Of a stretch of 64,000 nt of DNA, positions 63,746-64,000 are shown one piece after another. The position numbers and the translations under genes were made by a program. Below the pieces are notes generated by a model. That model did not search any database. It saw nothing but the letters and a program-made list of their open reading frames with translations, and was not told the DNA's origin. Position 1 is the stretch's first letter. Every line of letters begins with the position of its first letter. The stretch covers positions 302,655 to 366,654 of the forward strand of contig NZ_JAATOT010000005.1 of NCBI RefSeq assembly GCF_011806455.1. Reading direction: 5' to 3'. The stretch comes from Celeribacter sp. HF31 (lineage in GTDB: Bacteria > Pseudomonadota > Alphaproteobacteria > Rhodobacterales > Rhodobacteraceae).

Positions 63746-63774
63746 TTGCTCCGATTTTCCAGATAGTTTAGTGT
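63746..63774 (+). promoter_or_regulatory. Predicted promoter of lpdA
   Basis: -35 TTGCTC (63746-63751), 17-bp spacer, -10 TAGTGT (63769-63774), 30-60 bp upstream of the start codon. Confidence 0.5.
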
Positions 63775-63782
63775 CAAACTAA

Positions 63783-64000
<218 letters not shown>

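Overview
The window looks like a chromosomal segment of an alphaproteobacterium of the family Rhodobacteraceae (Roseobacter group in the broad sense). The evidence is the high GC content, the co-located zapA/tkt/gap, trpC-moaC-moeA-lexA and argC-ccmE genes, a holin/endolysin pair of the kind used by gene transfer agents, TRAP dicarboxylate transport, and a LexA box of the alphaproteobacterial GTTC-N7-GTTC type. I cannot fix the genus. I saw no tRNA, rRNA, insertion sequence or CRISPR array.

Layout. 1-3.6 kb: start of mmsA with a divergent LysR regulator, a CBS-domain protein, coaD, a 52-residue DUF1127 protein and a MarC-family membrane protein. 3.6-9 kb: two GAPDH paralogues flanking an untracked 47-residue membrane protein, a truncated flavin reductase, and transketolase, all leftward. 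9.3-10.4 kb: a coiled-coil protein and ZapA. 10.4-16.7 kb: a secreted orphan, then grxD, a BolA-like gene, a Cys-rich gene and purL, a predicted small RNA, and a LysR regulator. 17-26 kb: acyltransferase, murI, argC, and a ccmE...ccmF-ccmH block interrupted by an orphan membrane gene and a lysis cassette whose holin gene carries a stop codon. 26-35 kb: DUF2087, enoyl-CoA hydratase, MarR with a membrane protein, gltA, gltX, comEC and lexA.

35-47.5 kb: moeA, moaC and trpC lie on one side, and trpD and trpG on the other, of about 8 kb holding a P450 gene, the DctB/DctD two-component pair, a small secreted protein and the DctPQM TRAP transporter. DctB/DctD probably controls dctPQM through two dyad sites 33 bp apart upstream of dctP. 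47.7-64 kb: divergent polysaccharide deacetylase, a trypsin-like protease, DUF2189, an EamA transporter, bactofilin with an M23 peptidase, DUF455, a PrxQ/Bcp peroxiredoxin, a giant AsmA/YhdP-like protein, queA, an MFS transporter, DUF924, and the start of lpdA.

I found no clear new multi-gene defence or biosynthetic system. The strongest leads are: (1) a short motif (core AAATACTC in transcript sense) that recurs six times around gene ends, usually between stop codon and terminator; (2) an 81-nt small RNA with a sigma70-like promoter, an anti-Shine-Dalgarno stretch and a strong terminator; (3) a DctD whose ATPase domain has lost the Walker A lysine and the GAFTGA loop; (4) the split trp cluster; (5) the in-frame stop in the holin; (6) two GAPDHs that differ exactly at the coenzyme-selecting positions. 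All family assignments are from reading the sequence and memory of the families; no searches were run.
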